The position numbers and the translations under genes are program-made. Below, piece by piece: positions 35,571 through 47,115 of a DNA stretch of 64,000 nucleotides. The number at the start of each line of letters is the position of its first letter. Position 1 is the stretch's first letter. The notes below the pieces were generated by a model, which was not told where the DNA came from, searched no databases, and worked only from the letters and a program-made list of their open reading frames with translations. The stretch comes from Alnus glutinosa (Eukaryota; Streptophyta; Magnoliopsida; Fagales; Betulaceae), in assembly GCF_958979055.1 (NCBI RefSeq), contig NC_084891.1:27129001-27193000 (forward strand), written 5' to 3'.

Positions 35571-37661
35571 TATCCTCTAAAATTAACGTGGTTTTTAGAA
35601 TCATCATTAAATCAAACGAATGATAATTCTAAAGTCACATAGAATTTAAGAAGATAAAAAAAGAATAAAATACCGTCCCTATCGTTACTCCATTATATGC
35701 ATTGCGCCTATGAAGAAAAAATGCATGTGTGCATTTTAGTAAGGTTCCTTGTCCACATTTAAAATTCAAACCATCCGTTAAATTTTCCGTCCAAACTCCT
35801 AACATGGTAAAAAATCCATTAGTAAAATTGCAAAGCCAATCTTGTAAAGACTACAATCCCAAGAAATAATAAAATAATAAAAACTCCACTCATAGAAGGT
35901 TCTTAATTTTTATTATTATTATTTTTCAAGATATAATTTTGATTTTGAAAATTTGGTTTAGACACTCAAGTTGTTAAACAATCAAGATCGATTACCAAAC
36001 TAGCTAGTAGTTAATCCAATTACTATAGTTATCAATAACAAAATTAAGCAAATAATAAAATCAACTAAAAATGAAGATTTTTGTAACGAAGTGGCAACCT
36101 TGTGAATAACTCTACAAAAGTAAAACTACTTCGGAAGCAACCAACTCCAAATGCATCAATTATAGAAGACTTATCTTATAGATTGTTCTTACTTACAAAA
36201 CATTTGTAACTACAAAGAATCAATTTATATTCATAGTAAATGATACGTTCACTTTCTATTGCAGTAGTTTCAGAATCTATAGCCTTCTTCTATTACAGAT
36301 CACTTTCACGAATGAACCTAGTTCATCCGTTTCAACCCAGAACTCTGGTGGCTGTGAGTTTTTATATGGTTTAAATGAGGAGAATGAAACAAAGAGAAGT
36401 TTTAGATCTATTTAGGCTCAAGAACAAAGGTAAACTTCTCTCAAATCAATGAAATATAGCTTCTCTAAGTATATAGAAATCGTTGTATATAAGACTTATA
36501 TAGAATGAAAAATGAAAAAAGAAAAAAAAAAAAAAAAAAAAAAAAAGACTTATTAAGCTGTGTCAACTAAGTTTTTTACGAGACTTTCCGCATTCTCGTT
36601 CAAACGGGCATTAGTCTAATTCGAACTAGATCTAGAATTTTGCAATTAGTTGTGCAGACATTTGAATGGGCTTCAAACGACACTTCAACCAGAACGTTAT
36701 GTAATCATCTTGTTCAAGCATACTTAAAAGAGATTGCGAAAGAAGATCTTAATTTGGAAGTCCTTTTAATCGACCATTCGATCAGGACACGATCGGGACT
36801 GCAAATGAAGCATTCTGGAAGTCGGTGCAAATTCTTGTTCAAATTAGACTGGTTTGGTTTGAATAAGATCCTCAACATCTTGTTTTTTGCTCCAAAAATA
36901 CATGAACTCAACCCTAAGTCTAAATCTTACATTAAAATATGTTTGAAAACTGAACTTGCCGACATTAAAAATATAACATATTTTGCAAGGATAATTTGGC
37001 GATTTGCCAGTGGAGTTTCTACTACATGCATCAGCAATTTAAACGTAAAAAACTGAGGAGACTGATTTTTAAAGTGTTGAAAACCCAAGAAATAATTTAA
37101 CTCTTTTATTTTTTTATTTTATTTTTTGTTTTGTAAAATTTCAAAGGCATTAATTTTTAAAGTGTTGACCCATCCAACGCAGAAGTCGAGCTGATCACTC
37201 TTACCAAAACTTGGGACGGCAGTTTGACTGGTTCCTAACTGTAAGTGTTTAATTCATGTCAAAAGAAATTAAACTGATCATTGTAATCATCAACACGTTG
37301 CCTTATTTTGAGACATTTGTTTTGGCCGGATGCCCACTTCCCAAATCCAGGATGATGGAGTTACATTAATTAAGACCAAACCGCCCATGACAGAACACTC
37401 ACGACCGACCGGCCGGTTCATGCAGAGGCTTGAGGAAACTTCCAAACCATACATGTCCAACGTTCAGCGCGTTTGTTTTTGTTGTTCGAACTCTCAGCTT
37501 ATTTAATGGATATATACCTTCTCTTCATTCAATTAATCCCACTTCAAGATAGTTGATTAAGTAAAGCTCGTAGACTGGATCCTCGGCCGCCTCCTTCCAG
37601 AAGGCTCAGCGCATGCAAGCTTAATTTATCAGGAAATTAAAGCTCAAACATTGATCCTTCC
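33917..37661. other. Long AT-rich spacer between divergent PAP and NPF genes
   Basis: No credible gene. 35980-36570 looks like retroelement-derived sequence ending in a 26-A run (36511-36546 region, once interrupted), with no coding motif. An ORF at 36640-37056 has no family resemblance. Low-complexity A/T runs are frequent. The last 250 bp should contain the NPF promoter. Confidence 0.45.
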
Positions 37662-40600
37662 ATGGAGAGCAGCGAACCAGCCACTCACACATATGAGAAG
37701 TCCTTTATTCAGCCCTCCATGGACGAATTTGTTGAAGACCATGAGCCAAACAAGGTGGTAATACATTAAACTTACCTCTAAATAAAACTATCTATCTCCA
37801 ACCAAACCACGTTTTTTTTTTTTTTTTTTTTAAATAACTGGGTATTTGAGCTTCTTCCCAACTAAATCTCTTCAGGACACCGTGTTCGGTGCTCTCTCCA
37901 CACGAGTTGGATAAAGCTTGAGCTCTATGACCTTAAAATTATTTGCTCTTAATAAAATTGAACCTTAAACATGATGCTTCATGAGATACCAGAACCAGAT
38001 TCGAGCTAAACTCTTAAGTTTTGCCCAAAAAACCACTAAGTTTGCTTTACTAACACGTCCTTTGGGAAGGGTTTTTTTGCAGGAAGGAAGCCTTTCGACA
38101 ACTCTGGTAAGCAATGGGTGTGTCGATTTTCTAGGTGGAATTGCTGACAAGCAAACGACTGGAGGATGGAAAGCCTCTCCGTTTATTATAGGTTTCACAA
38201 TTAATAACAAATTAAGCAATTCTTTTTTTCTTTTTCTTTTTTCCTTTTTTTAATTTTAATCCATCGATCTACATGACAAGGGTGGTAATATTGTTGTTGC
38301 GCATATAGTGAATGAGGTGGCGGAGAGGTTGGCATTTTTCGCAATTGCGGTGAACATGGTGGCTTACTTGGTGTTTGAGATGCACCAGTCGCTTCCTGCT
38401 GCTGCTACTCATGTGACCGATTGGATAGGGACTGCTTATGTCTTGACAATCCTTGGAGCATTTCTTGCTGATGCTTATTTTGGCCGCTTCAAAACCATCA
38501 TCATCTTCTCTTGCGTCTATGCTGTGGTAATTAATTACAAAGCACTAAAACCCTCAGTTTCCGTCTTAGAGAATCTCCACCAATTATTATGTATTTTAGC
38601 TAATCAAAAAGTATTATTAATTTTCTACTTTACATAATACTTTTTCAATCCAAATTTCAACAAATTTTCATTTTCATTATCTACTTTTTAGAAGTATATA
38701 TTATTTTATGATTTTCCTAATTAAACCACCTAGAGAAATGATTGTAGCAAAAAGAGAGACAAGCGATTAAAATCAGAATACGTACATAACCTATAATAAT
38801 TGCCTAAATGCACCGGCCTAATCAAAAAGCACAATATATGTTTCAAATTGATCAGAACACATGCTGTTGGATGTGATTTTGGCCTCGTATTAACTAAATA
38901 TACATAATATGAAAGTTTTATAGCATGGATCAGAGGAGTAATGCTATAAGGATAACATATATCTTCTTTGAGTTCTCTCAAAATTAATGTAACTTTTAAA
39001 ATTACTATTAGATTAAAATTCATAAATAATCAATTCCGTGATTTTAAAAGTCATATCAATTTTGAGAAAAGTCAAGGAGAACATGAATCTTCTTTTTAGT
39101 ATTACTCCTGTTGTAAATGCTCATTCTTCTACATTTTCATATCATTTATAATTTTTAAATTATGTGATAACATATTCATTATTAAATACTATAAAATCTA
39201 ATCTAGATCATAAACCCCTGAGGTTGTACCTAGATCAATTATTTATATGGTTTATCTTCCTTTTTTGTGGCTATCGTTTAATTAACATGTGATATACATC
39301 TCAGGGAACGGTGGTGTTGACACTCTCAGCCTCCATAGACAGCCTACGTCCACCTCCATGCACAAAACGACCGTGCATTGAAGCAACGAACGGCCAAACA
39401 GCATTCCTCTATGGTGCCCTTGCCCTTATAGCTCTCGGGACGGGCGGGATCAAGCCATGTGTCTCATCCTTTGGTGCCGACCAATTCGACGAGGCAGACG
39501 AAAAAGAAGTCCAGAAGAAATACGCGTTCTTCAACTGGTTCTTCTTAGCCATAAACATGGGCGCACTGCTAGGCATCACACTTTTGGTGTATTTAAAAGA
39601 GAAGAAAGGGTCGGGTTGGGGTTTTGGAGTTCCCGCGGTGGCTATGATCGGCTCCATCATTATACTGGCTGCCGGAGTGCCAACTTATCGCTACAAAAAG
39701 CCAATGGGAAGCCCTTTTACCAGGTTTCTTCAGGTCACTGTGGCCTCTCTCAGGAACCATTTTAGAGGGGTTGAGGTGGGGCGTGAAGCTGACCTTTATG
39801 AGGTCATCACCAAGGAGTCCGATATCTTTGGGGCTCGGAAGCTACCTCGTACCGCGCAATACGGGTGAGTGAAAATCTAGGACCTTGCTTCGTTGCGATG
39901 ATCATATATGGTTCAGGACAAAGTTTTGTTCTAAATAGTCACTTAAATTGATGTCTTTCCATAGAACATGTAAAAAACAGAGCATGTAATTTTTAAATGT
40001 ACTTTTAAAAATGCAGATAAAAATTACATGTTATAAAAATATATCATTTTAGTAAATTGAATTAGAAAAATTTCTTCCAACCCAATTTAGTCTTAACTTT
40101 GCCCATATTGAAATATAATTCTTACTTCATTAATTTACTTTATCATGAAGCTCAAGATGTGATTATGATTCTCTTAATTCTTTGCACTAACGTTTTTTTT
40201 TTTTTTTTTTTATTATTATTATTATTATTTTATAAATCTAAACATTTTAAAACTTTTTAAAAAATATATACTTTATAATTTCGGTATTTATTGATCATTT
40301 TATTCCACTAATTTTGTACTTCACTCTCATCTCACTTTATCCCACCGGATTGATGATGCAGTATTTATCAGTTATTGTTAAAAGAAAAAAAATTAAGTAT
40401 CGATGAATATGGCCATATCAATCTAATAAAGTGAAAGTATTATGAGGGTACGGTGTTGTATATGTAGTATTACCCATATAGAAAATCTTGATGGCAATTA
40501 TTTAAGGAGAGAGTTTTCCTCCAAACTAAGTTGAATTGGAAGTGTGCCTCCAACCTAGTTTATAAAAATGTCATGAGTTCTTTTGCATGTGAGAAACACT

Positions 40601-41837
40601 TATTTTCTTTTTAATTCTAAGGGCAAAGTAGTTGTAAGAGCAAATACATTTTTAATAAAATTTCTTCTAACTTTGTTCTTGCAATTAAAAAAAAAAAAGG
40701 TGCTTCTCATTTGTAAAGAGACACATAATATTTTGATAGAATAGGTCAAAGGAACTTCCTCCAACCCAATTTAGAAAAAATCTTTATTCATTATCTAAAA
40801 AGTAATATAATATATTACATTTTTATATTACAAGTATACCACAATGTTAACGTGGCAATTTCAATAAATCTTTATGTTTTAAAAAAAAATAATAATAATT
40901 ATAGAAAAAAATATAAATATGAGTTCTAACCTTAATCTTACCAAAATGTAATAAGCTATTTGTTACTAGCTACCATTTTGTATAATTTTGCAGGTTTTTG
41001 GACAAAGCAGCAGTCATCACAGACCCAGAAGCCAACGGCAGCAACCGCTGGAGGCTGTGCACAGTGACCCAAGTGGAAGAGTTCAAATCCTTCATCAGAG
41101 TCCTCCCCGTATGGGCATCCACCATAGCCCTCTCTATCTCATTCGCCCAACTCTCAACCTTCTTCATCAGCCAAGCTAGCTTCACAGACCGTACCCTGGG
41201 CTCCAACTTCGTCATCCCAGCTGGCTCCGTCCCCGTTTTCAGCGCCGTCAACGCCCTCATCCTCATCCCCATCTACGAAAAACTAATTGTCCCCGTGCTC
41301 CGCAAAAGAAACGGCCACCCCCGCGGCATCACATCCTTGCAACGAATGGGTGTCGGCCTCTTTGTTTCAATCTTCGCCATGGCTTCAGCCGCTTTGGTTG
41401 AAAAGAAACGCCGTGACCATTCGCAGGCAAAACCACTGAGCGTCTTTTGGTTGTTCCCTCAGTTCTTTCTCATGGGCAGTGCCGAAGTATTTACTTACGT
41501 GGGACAGCTGGAGTTCTTCTACGATGAAGCTACCGACGGGACGCGAAGCATTAGCAGTGCAATTTTTCTAAGTGAGGTTGGGATTGGAAGCTGGTTGAGC
41601 ACTGCGTTGGTGAAGATCGTTACGAGTGCGACTGGTGGGGAAGAGAAAGGGTGGCTGAGGAATAATTTGAACAAGAGCCGGCTTGATTACTTCTATTGGA
41701 TCTTAACGGCTATTAATGTGGTTAATTTTTTGATGTATTTGTTAGTGGCTCGAAGTTATAAGGGCAGGGGTCCAAGAGGAATTGTGCGAGATGAGCCCGT
41801 GGATGATGGGTTGGGTGAAGTAAGTGTGATGTTTTAG
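37662..41837 (+). CDS. NPF5.1: NRT1/PTR family (NPF) proton-coupled transporter, 5 exons
   Basis: Exons are 37662-37754, 38083-38191, 38309-38526, 39305-39864 and 40994-41837. All introns are GT-AG and the product is 607 aa, within the family's normal range. It has twelve hydrophobic segments. The proton-coupling ExxER motif is present as EVAER (residues 70-74). The PTR2 signature region reads ALIALGTGGIKPCVSSFGAD, then FFNWFFLAINMGAL. The C-terminal half includes RWRLCTVTQVEEFKSFIRVL and QLEFFYDEATDG. NPF proteins move nitrate, di/tripeptides, hormones or glucosinolates across the plasma membrane or tonoplast. The exact substrate cannot be read from sequence. Assignment to NPF5.1 (At2g40460-like) is by overall resemblance from memory; NPF8 is the alternative. 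Exon 1 (31 codons) and the start of exon 2 (EGSLSTTLVSNGCVDFLGG) are the least certain parts. Intron 3 contains a MITE. Confidence 0.9.
38935..39108. mobile_element. MITE in NPF intron 3 (GAGTAAT family)
   Basis: Left end GGAGTAATGCTATAAGG and right end TTTTTAGTATTACTCC are inverted copies. Subterminal TTCTCTCAAAATTAATGT also pairs with its counterpart. It is about 174 bp and non-coding. No clear target duplication. Confidence 0.6.
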
Positions 41838-43259
41838 AATTGAAGCCTGGGTTTGCTTCTAAAACAGATTAAGAAGAACTGAAAAGAAAAAGTTTGAAAA
41901 GTGATGCTTAATTATTCTTTTTTTTTTCTTCAAAATTGTTTGAAAGAAGAAATATAAACTATATTTTGCATGTGTAATATTCGGCGTTTTGATTGTGAAA
42001 TGTAGGTACGTTTGTGCCTACGGTACGGTGCTATGATTATATCGGTAATTAAGGATATTAAACGCACGAATAAGGGTCTTGTTTTAACTCTAATTAAAGA
42101 AAAAAAGAGTAATTAATATATAGAAATCTACTTCTTGACTAATAGCTTGTTGATGGATTTTATTTTATTGCATTTAAGGATACATATAATATAATTTCAT
42201 TTAAAATTTTAATTGATATTGGGGATCTTCTTGCTGAGTTTTTTTCGCTCTCCCATTTTTTTAAGTTTTGTTTTTCAAGTTATGCACAGCATGGCTTATG
42301 GCTGAGGAGGCCAGAATGGGGGCTTAAGAGAAAGTATATAGTCATCTCATGTAACTCTTTTTTATTAAGTGCATGCATTGGCATAAAACCTACGTTTTCC
42401 TTTGATTCATTTTTAGTGATTGGACATTTATGCTTTTCAGATTAAAACGTTTAGTTTTAATTTGACATTATTTTCTAATCATATGCATTTAATTTAGCAT
42501 TTAGTTAGTTGCCCTAATAAACTTTATATATAATGCTTTGCGCTCATGTGAGAACAAATTGGCAAACCTAGCCCTAATGGGTTGGGAGCAAGTGTTACAA
42601 CATGTTTGGTAGTGACAGATATTAACCGTATGCATATTGCAGATGTAGTTAGCAAAAATCACTATCCGCATATGCGGATTCAGAAAACAGTTTAGGGTAT
42701 GCGAATAGAGTTAATTAATATAAAAGCATCCGCATACCTTTTATATATATATAATTTTTAATAAATTTACCAAAACGTCGACGTCTCTTTGATGTTTAAT
42801 ATAAACATAACATCGTTTTGGATCAAGTATAGATTATGTTTACATTGGTTTGGTTGGCTGGGTTACTTTCTCGTGTAACACTCGGAGAAAAAGATAAAAG
42901 TAATATAAAATTAAAATATTTTTAAAAGATTAAAGATTAAAAAAGAAAATTAAAACAAGCTCAAAATGAGGGTGTTACTCATGAAAAAAAATAAAAAAAG
43001 AAAAAGAAAAGTGTAAGTAAAAGTGTTCGTGTTTTTAACCTGTCAAGCAAAAACAAGCTAGTTTGCCAAACCAATCTCATCAATCGTCTTGATGATCAGA
43101 AGAAGCAGTTCTCGGACAGTCGGACTATGCCCTTGAGAACCATGGAATTTTTTAAAGGGGGAGGAATATTAGAATTAAGAATTCTGACAGAAAAGGTAAC
43201 CGAAAAAAAAAAAAAAAAAACACACAACACAACACAAGAACAACAACAACGAAGTACTT
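41838..43259. other. Spacer downstream of the NPF gene
   Basis: NPF 3' UTR then AT-rich sequence. No gene seen. A short stretch near 42620-42720 repeats the word CCGCATA/TATGCGG several times. Confidence 0.45.
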
Positions 43260-43560
43260 ATTTTGACAAGAGATCGAACTCTAGCTCATCTATGGAAGTT
43301 TCTTGGAAGAATTTGAAGTCTTTCAAACGGCAATTTCCAGACTTCACCCAAGCTGAGGGTGTTTCCTAAGGGGGAGGGATCGATATTACGGCCTATCTTG
43401 TAATCGGGTGTTAGCATGCAGTAGTTTAATTAGTAGGAATAAATTTTAGTAATTTTGTTAGAATAAAGTCGTATAATTAAGTAGGAACTATTTCGATTTA
43501 TGTAAACATTGTGCAATATATCCTTTCTAAATCAAAGCTTATTATAAAACTTAAACTTAT
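43260..43560 (+). mobile_element. Probable Ty3/gypsy polyprotein tail, polypurine tract and LTR start
   Basis: Translation just before the stop at 43367-43369 gives EVSWKNLKSFKRQFPDFTQA, like the closing residues of many plant gypsy polyproteins (SW-x-QFPxF). It is followed by a polypurine tract, AAGGGGGAGGGA (43369-43380), and then LTR-like sequence. The remainder of the element is absent, and the right end is not defined. Confidence 0.5.
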
Positions 43561-44725
43561 AAATAACAATAAATTTAATTATTTAATTAGTATTTTAACA
43601 ATTCTAATCTAGATAAGGTTAATATAGAACGTACGCGGTTTCACCAAATTTGTATAGGAGGATTTGGATTCCTAGAAGAAATTAATCGAGACTCTTCATA
43701 GCTTGTCGCTCGATCTAAAGTCTGATTGTTTGTGCCCCTCTTACTTTAGGAGAACATTTGCTTCCTGGCCGGGACCGCCAAACAAGAATTGTTCCTTTCA
43801 GTTACCTAAATCGCAATCCGGCCACTTTGATCCATTGAGGTGGGGGTGGGGTTCAATTTGATGAAGATTTTCCTCTTTCCCGGTCGGTCTATGCTTTATC
43901 GTTGTCGCAAACTCATCATAGGCATTTCCCTACCCAATTAACCAAGCTCTTGGATATTTTGGCTTTCGTTATTTTGATTGATTTCTCAATTAATTAATCC
44001 TCCAAATAAAAAAATAAAATTGGGTTGGTGAAAATATTTTACATGCATAAATTTAGACATATTAGCTTAAATATTATAGACTAATTAAATTAAAAGAAAT
44101 CCTTCTAAATTAATTTGGAAAAAAAAACTTTGTTCGAGTCTGCGTGCGGTCCCTTGGCAGTGCCTATGTTACTCATGTGGTCGATATTTTACACGCCATG
44201 TATGACCATGAATGATTAAAACAAAATCTGTAGATTGAGAAACTTTGGATGATTCGTTTACGACCGAAATAATGCCAAAGGAGTATGGTTATGATGGCAA
44301 ATAAAAACCAGCATGCTTGGCCATGCCAACTTTAGCAACATAAACAGTGATGACATACAATTGGAGAAGAGAACTTTGGGTCCTTTCACTTCCATGCCAT
44401 AATGATGATCATCTGCATTAGCTTCATTCATAATGAGCATATCTTTTCTTAGTAAATCAAACCATAAATATAAAAAGCGTCCATATGGGATTTCAGGCCC
44501 CATGCATGGCCCCACATGTGCGACAATGATCATCATATTCATCCCCCCTTTAATACTCTCTCGATCTCTCCCCTACTAAAAAAGCCATAAAAAATAAAAA
44601 AAAAAAATAAAAAAATAAAAAAAAAAAAAAAAAATCATACACACACAAGCTTTCTGATATAAGGCCAGGTAGTACTTTTTTTTTTCCCCAGGCAAAGCTG
44701 TAGTTAAAAGTCAGGAATTGGGGAG
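43561..44725. other. Spacer downstream of WAT1 (3' side)
   Basis: No gene recognised. A-rich runs near 44590-44635. The final 100 bp are probably the WAT1 3' UTR. Confidence 0.45.
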
Positions 44726-44999
44726 TCAAACATTCTCTGATGATGACGATGGTGGGAGCAGTGGCTGAGAAAGGGATGACTTGATGGGGCTTGTTGTTCT
44801 GTTGTTACCGTGCTCCGGAGTGGACTGAATCGCAACCTTTTCCAGTGCAATGAACTTCCTTTCTTCGCTTTTTCCCCAGAGGACGAGGTACAATCCCAGT
44901 ATGATCAACACTGCCCCAATGATCCTGTACATTACATCCATAATTAATTAACCACTATATTCCATAATTTAAATTACTTAATGGTTATACTTACTAATT

Positions 45000-45041
<42 letters not shown>

Positions 45042-47115
45042 TAGTACTGACCCTCCCAAGTAGAACTCTTCGCCCAAAGCAAAGGAGGCCATGATAGCGA
45101 CAACAAGAGTCTGAACAGGTTGATAAACTGCAACGAAGACGGGGCCACCTCTGTCAATGCACCATATCTGTACAGCGAAAGCAATCCCTGATGCCACGAC
45201 ACCCTGCAATATATTTCCACACGATCTTTCATATCCTCATTTCATTTTCAAATACCCACCACCCCCGGCCCCAACATTATAATTGTATAACTGCTTTTGT
45301 ACCATTTAACAAAGACTAAAGCAAAAGTTTCAACATATTTATATAAACAGATAAAGTTATCAGCTACGCGTTCAATGAATTTGGCGTGACATGACCCAAT
45401 CACCCAGTTTCGCCCATCAACAAAGTTACCCTTTTATTTCAGAATGAGACTTGACAGACTTTTTCACGCATGTTGACCTCATGGCTCATACTATAGCGGC
45501 TCCTCTTGGGTCTTAACAAGCCATTTCATATTAACAAAAACATGGTACAGCCACTCATCCGTAGGTAGGGCGGTTAATTTTTTATACGATTCGTTAACTC
45601 AATTCAAACGTAATCCAAAATTAACTGGTACGTTTGGCTGTAAACCTAATTTATGTCTGGTAGTAGAAGGTTAGCTTCATACAAACTTTAGGACTAATAG
45701 CACTCACAGTAGGTTAGCCAAAATAGCTTTTTGTTTTACTAATATATTTTGTAGCAAAAAATTTTCAAATAAGTTTCATATGAGACTAGTTAAAATAGTT
45801 AAAAATTTGCTGAGATGCTATTAATTAGTGCTAACCATGCATAATTCATATTAAAAAAAAAAATTGATTATCACTCTTCTTTGAAAATAGTGTAAGTAGA
45901 TAAAGCAAGAAGAGTATTTTAAATGAAAAAGTGATCAGTATCTTAAAAAATAAAAATGTTATTTAACTAAATATTTAGTGAATGTTAGAAGGCATGAGTT
46001 ATAGGGTGTGACTGACAGCATAGAGGATAGTGAACAGCTCTCCGCCAGAGTGAAAAATCCAAGACTGTGGGTCTCTCTCACAGATGAGAGCAATGACCAC
46101 GAACTGTAGAAGACCGAAGAAACACGTGTAGGAGGTGACGGAGAGGCGAGCCGGGTACTTCTTAAGAACCGGGGCTTGCAGCACGAGCCAGCCGGACCAG
46201 GACAAGCAATGGCCAATAAGGTAGATGCAACCCAGGGTCCAGTTCTTGCCATTCGCATCCCCCAGCGAAACAAAAGCAGGTGTGCTTGTGCTGATTTGCA
46301 GTGGTACTGGTTTTGGGCTGTATATGGCTGGCCCTTTGTATAGAGTGATTACTGTCGCTCCAGCCACGCAGCATATCGTTCCGATCACCTTTCCGATGCC
46401 GTCCTTCCGATCTAACCGTACTTTCTCAATCCTGCATTTAGGAAATGAACAAACAAAGATAAGTTTATACGAATGAAGACACGTGTTTGTGTGTTTCTAT
46501 ACATGTATTCCTAAAACTGATCAAGAGATCGAGAACTTGCCGGAGTAAGGCTGCCATGAGAAAGGTAATGGCTGGGACGGAGTTTTGAATTGCTGATGCA
46601 AAAGTGGGAGATGTGTTGTCTAAGCCCAGCAAGTAGAATCCTTGGTTTGCTGTGATTCTGTCACGCATTAAAAACATGTGAAAAGGAGTGGTTTTATTTT
46701 TCAGTTTTCTTTTTTAACGTGTATTAATTCTCTGATCATACGTACCCAACAAGTGCAAGGAGGAAGAACTGAACGAGAAAATTTAGAGTAATTGCCGGCC
46801 TCTCCTTCCTGGTAAAAGAATTAGAAAATTTTGTTACGTACTACAATTAAATTATAAGGTAATGGTTATTTATTAGTGAGCTAGAGGTACGTACTTCTCT
46901 AGAAAATATGCAAAGGGAAGGAGCAAAAGCAAAGCGATGATATTCCTATACACTGGGAACACAAGTTTGCTAATGCCCATGTTAAGGGCAGCTCTGGAGA
47001 CCACATGGAAGCCAGCGTAGCCAAACTGCAAGGCCAGCATGGCCCCGTGGAGTTGCAGTCTTTCCGGTATAGAGCACCACATTCTCTTTGCAGAGGTGGA
47101 GCCGGCGTCCGCCAT
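44726..47115 (-). CDS. WAT1: WAT1 (WALLS ARE THIN 1) vacuolar auxin transporter, 6 exons
   Basis: Exons (minus): 47115-46895, 46808-46746, 46657-46541, 46431-46017, 45203-45052 and 44924-44726, giving 388 aa, one residue shorter than my recollection of Arabidopsis WAT1 (389). Highly conserved stretches include LQFGYAGFHVVSRAALNMGI, VFPVYRNIIALLLLLPFAYF, NQGFYLLGLDNTSPTFASA, WTLGCIYLIGHCLSWSGWLV, YPARLSVTSYTCFFG and IWCIDRGGPVFVAVYQPVQT. It has ten membrane spans in two EamA repeats (about 20-155 and 195-335). WAT1 exports auxin from the vacuole and is needed for secondary wall thickening in fibres. Intron 3 has a GC donor (CG|GCAAGT); the other donors are GT. Intron 5 contains a 37-bp (GA)n microsatellite next to the donor of exon 5. 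Identity is close to certain. Confidence 0.97.
45003..45039. repeat. (GA)n microsatellite in WAT1 intron 5
   Basis: About 18 GA units, 13 bp from the exon 5 boundary. On the transcribed strand it is a CT repeat just inside the intron. Confidence 0.95.

Noticed and set aside
36640-37056. 138-codon ORF in the PAP-NPF spacer
   Set aside because: No motif, no splice-consistent neighbours, AT-rich composition like the surrounding spacer.
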